5,538 nt of DNA from Desulfonema limicola. GTDB taxonomy: Bacteria; Desulfobacterota; Desulfobacteria; Desulfobacterales; Desulfosalsimonadaceae. Both the position numbers and the translations under genes were made by a program. The stretch is taken from assembly GCA_020722245.1 (NCBI GenBank), contig DYLE01000163.1, positions 1-5,538 on the forward strand. The letters run 5' to 3'. Under the pieces are notes generated by a model. The model was not told where the DNA came from. It ran no database searches and worked only from the letters and a program-made list of their open reading frames with translations. Below, one piece after another: positions 4,360 to 5,538 of the stretch (positions are counted from its first letter, which is position 1; the number at the start of each line of letters is the position of its first letter).

Positions 4360-5538
4360 TCAGCCACGGCGAGCTTTAAAGCTCTTTCGCCGCACAAATC
4401 CTTTTCCCCCGCCGACTTCTCCCGACGAGGGGAGCGTGAGCAGCCACGAATAAGCCGGTTGTGCAATCACATCATCCGGCTTGGATTGGGGCAATCCGTC
4501 CCGGGTAAGGGTCAACAAAAATTTTCGGGCCTTGGGGAACTTTTGTCCCGCCGACTCAAGGGCGCGAATCTCGCGTCCGGCTGTTTCGGGAACTGTGGCA
4601 TCGGCGCATACCTGGATCAGGTCCATATCGCCGGATGGATAACGGACCAGAAAATCCACTTCAAACCCCTGGGCGGTCTTCACGTAAAAGACTTCAGCCC
4701 GCCGCCGTTCCAGTTCCACGAGTACGGCTGTTTCCATCGCATGCCCGATATTGGATCGTCCCGTGCGGTCAAAGACCGGGATCAGGCCCGGGTCCGCCGG
4801 ATAGACCTTGCGGGGGTTCACCATGCGCTGGCGTTCCGAATCCGCCGCCATCCATACCGTTCGCACCAGAAAACAATCCTGCAGGTATCCCATGAGCTGG
4901 TGCAGCGTGTCCTTGGATATGGCAAGCCCCTGGGATTTTAGGGCGCTGTAAAACTTTTCCACGCTGAATAATCCCGCCGCGTTCCCCAGCAGATGCCGAA
5001 CCAGCCAGCGCAGTCCGACCACATTGCTCACCTTATGGCGTTCCACCACATCCCGCAGCATGGCCACATCTACATAATCCCGCAGCAACTGATACCGGGT
5101 GGCCGCATCCATGCCCTGGACCTCGGGGAACCCGCCGGCTGTCAGGAAATTCAAAAAAGCCCGTTCCAATGCTGATCGGTTTGGCCCGTCTAGGAAATCC
5201 GGCTTTTCCGGCACCGGTTGTCCATTGTGGCGCTGCGTCTCGGCAAAGGAAAAGGGATGAATCAGCACTTCCCATGCCCGGCCCCGCAGTGAAGTGGCGA
5301 TCTCCCGGGAAAGCAGGGCCGCAGATGATCCGGTTAAAAAAACCTCCACCTTTTCGGAATCCAGAAGCCTTCGCACGAACCGCTCCCAACCCGGAACCGT
5401 TTGAATTTCGTCAAAGCACCAGGCAACAGTCTTTTTTGCCCGCAAGGCCGGATACCGGCGAAAATAGTCTTCCATCAGCGGGTGCAGATGTTCCGCCGTC
5501 ATTCCCCCCAGCCGCTCATCCTCAAAATTGATATAGGG
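4360..5538 (-). CDS. AAA-type ATPase with DUF4143 domain, N-terminus outside window
   Basis: The frame is open to the right edge, giving 392 visible residues. The 12 before the ATG at 5502 (PYINFEDERLGG) match the family's INFEDxRL segment, so that ATG is internal and the true start with Walker A lies beyond the window. Counting from the ATG, Walker B is VAWCFDEIQ (26-34), the sensor strand is VFLTGSSAALLSREIA (54-69), and RGRAWEVLIHPFSFAE (74-88) follows. The DUF4143 part runs from about residue 115, with TAGGFPEVQ (121-129), a winged-helix region near 180-215 (LFSVEKFYSALKSQGLAISK), and a nuclease-like core: ETAVLVEL (257-264), GFEVDFLV (279-286), IQVCAD (296-301). Such stand-alone ATPases are common accessory genes without a settled function, sometimes discussed with toxin-antitoxin or defence loci. 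The normal end is near AYSWLL (350-355). The last ~25 residues look like read-through into repeat DNA. Confidence 0.9.
   Translation of the reverse strand, partial: PYINFEDERLGGMTAEHLHPLMEDYFRRYPALRAKKTVAWCFDEIQTVPGWERFVRRLLDSEKVEVFLTGSSAALLSREIATSLRGRAWEVLIHPFSFAETQRHNGQPVPEKPDFLDGPNRSALERAFLNFLTAGGFPEVQGMDAATRYQLLRDYVDVAMLRDVVERHKVSNVVGLRWLVRHLLGNAAGLFSVEKFYSALKSQGLAISKDTLHQLMGYLQDCFLVRTVWMAADSERQRMVNPRKVYPADPGLIPVFDRTGRSNIGHAMETAVLVELERRRAEVFYVKTAQGFEVDFLVRYPSGDMDLIQVCADATVPETAGREIRALESAGQKFPKARKFLLTLTRDGLPQSKPDDVIAQPAYSWLLTLPSSGEVGGGKGFVRRKSFKARRG
4371..4384. repeat. 14-bp perfect palindrome GAGCTTTAAAGCTC
   Basis: A perfect inverted repeat inside the extreme 3' end of the ATPase frame, in the part that looks repeat-derived. 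Outside it, GGCGA (4369-4373) can also pair with TCGCC (4387-4391), so two alternative stems overlap. It is not followed by a T tract on either strand, so it is not a standard terminator. Confidence 0.5.
4401..4440. repeat. Repeat-like tract with CTCCC/GGGAG hairpin at the ATPase 3' end
   Basis: Read on the minus strand, this tract is a CTCCCCTCGTCGGGAG hairpin followed by a G-rich run and an A-run. The hairpin pairs 4419-4423 with 4430-4434 around a 6-nt loop. The layout resembles the short CTCCC...GGGAG-GGGG elements often dispersed between genes in GC-rich proteobacteria; this is recalled from general familiarity, not a database match. It is translated as the odd LPSSGEVGGGKG tail of the ATPase. 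Confidence 0.35.

Noticed and set aside
4459..4941. 160-codon plus-strand frame opposite the ATPase
   Set aside because: Antisense to clear DUF4143 sequence; shadow frame.

Overview
The window is a moderately GC-rich bacterial chromosome segment. It looks like Desulfobacterota (Desulfobacterales-type sulfate reducers and relatives). That is an inference from the mix of families: an oxalate/formate-type MFS permease, a phytoene-dehydrogenase-like flavoprotein, a UPF0282-type metallo-beta-lactamase-fold protein, an HpnA-like epimerase and a DUF4143 ATPase. No rRNA, tRNA, CRISPR array, transposase or phage gene was seen.

Layout, left to right. (1) 2-340, plus strand: the last ~112 residues of an MFS transporter whose 5' part lies outside the window. 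(2) 347-1372, plus strand: the C-terminal ~340 residues of an FAD-dependent oxidoreductase of the CrtI/phytoene-dehydrogenase superfamily. The N-terminal dinucleotide-binding half is absent and there is no convincing start site, so it is probably a decayed or truncated gene. (3) 1338-2321, minus strand: a complete metallo-beta-lactamase-fold hydrolase of UPF0282 type, whose 3' end overlaps gene 2 tail to tail by 35 bp. (4) 2322-2450: a 129-bp divergent control region. (5) 2451-3449, plus strand: a complete NAD(P)-dependent epimerase/dehydratase resembling hopanoid-associated HpnA, with a strong ribosome binding site. (6) 3450-3859: about 410 bp without a confident gene. It holds a large nested inverted repeat (3486-3619) and a doubtful 28-codon ORF. 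(7) 3860-4303, minus strand: a 147-residue protein of unknown function with a PH/GRAM-like look, flanked by two near-identical 11-bp direct repeats. (8) 4360-5538, minus strand: an AAA-type ATPase with a DUF4143 domain, cut off by the right edge before its Walker A motif. Its last ~25 residues appear to be read-through into repeat-like DNA.

There is no single coherent pathway. The hydrolase and the epimerase are divergently arranged and could share regulation. The MFS and flavoprotein remnants may be leftovers of an older operon. The right third is accessory-like: repeats, an orphan small protein and a stand-alone DUF4143 ATPase. I found no convincing undescribed multi-gene system. The points most worth a second look are the nested inverted repeat, the repeat-flanked orphan gene, the repeat-derived tail of the ATPase and the truncated flavoprotein junction.
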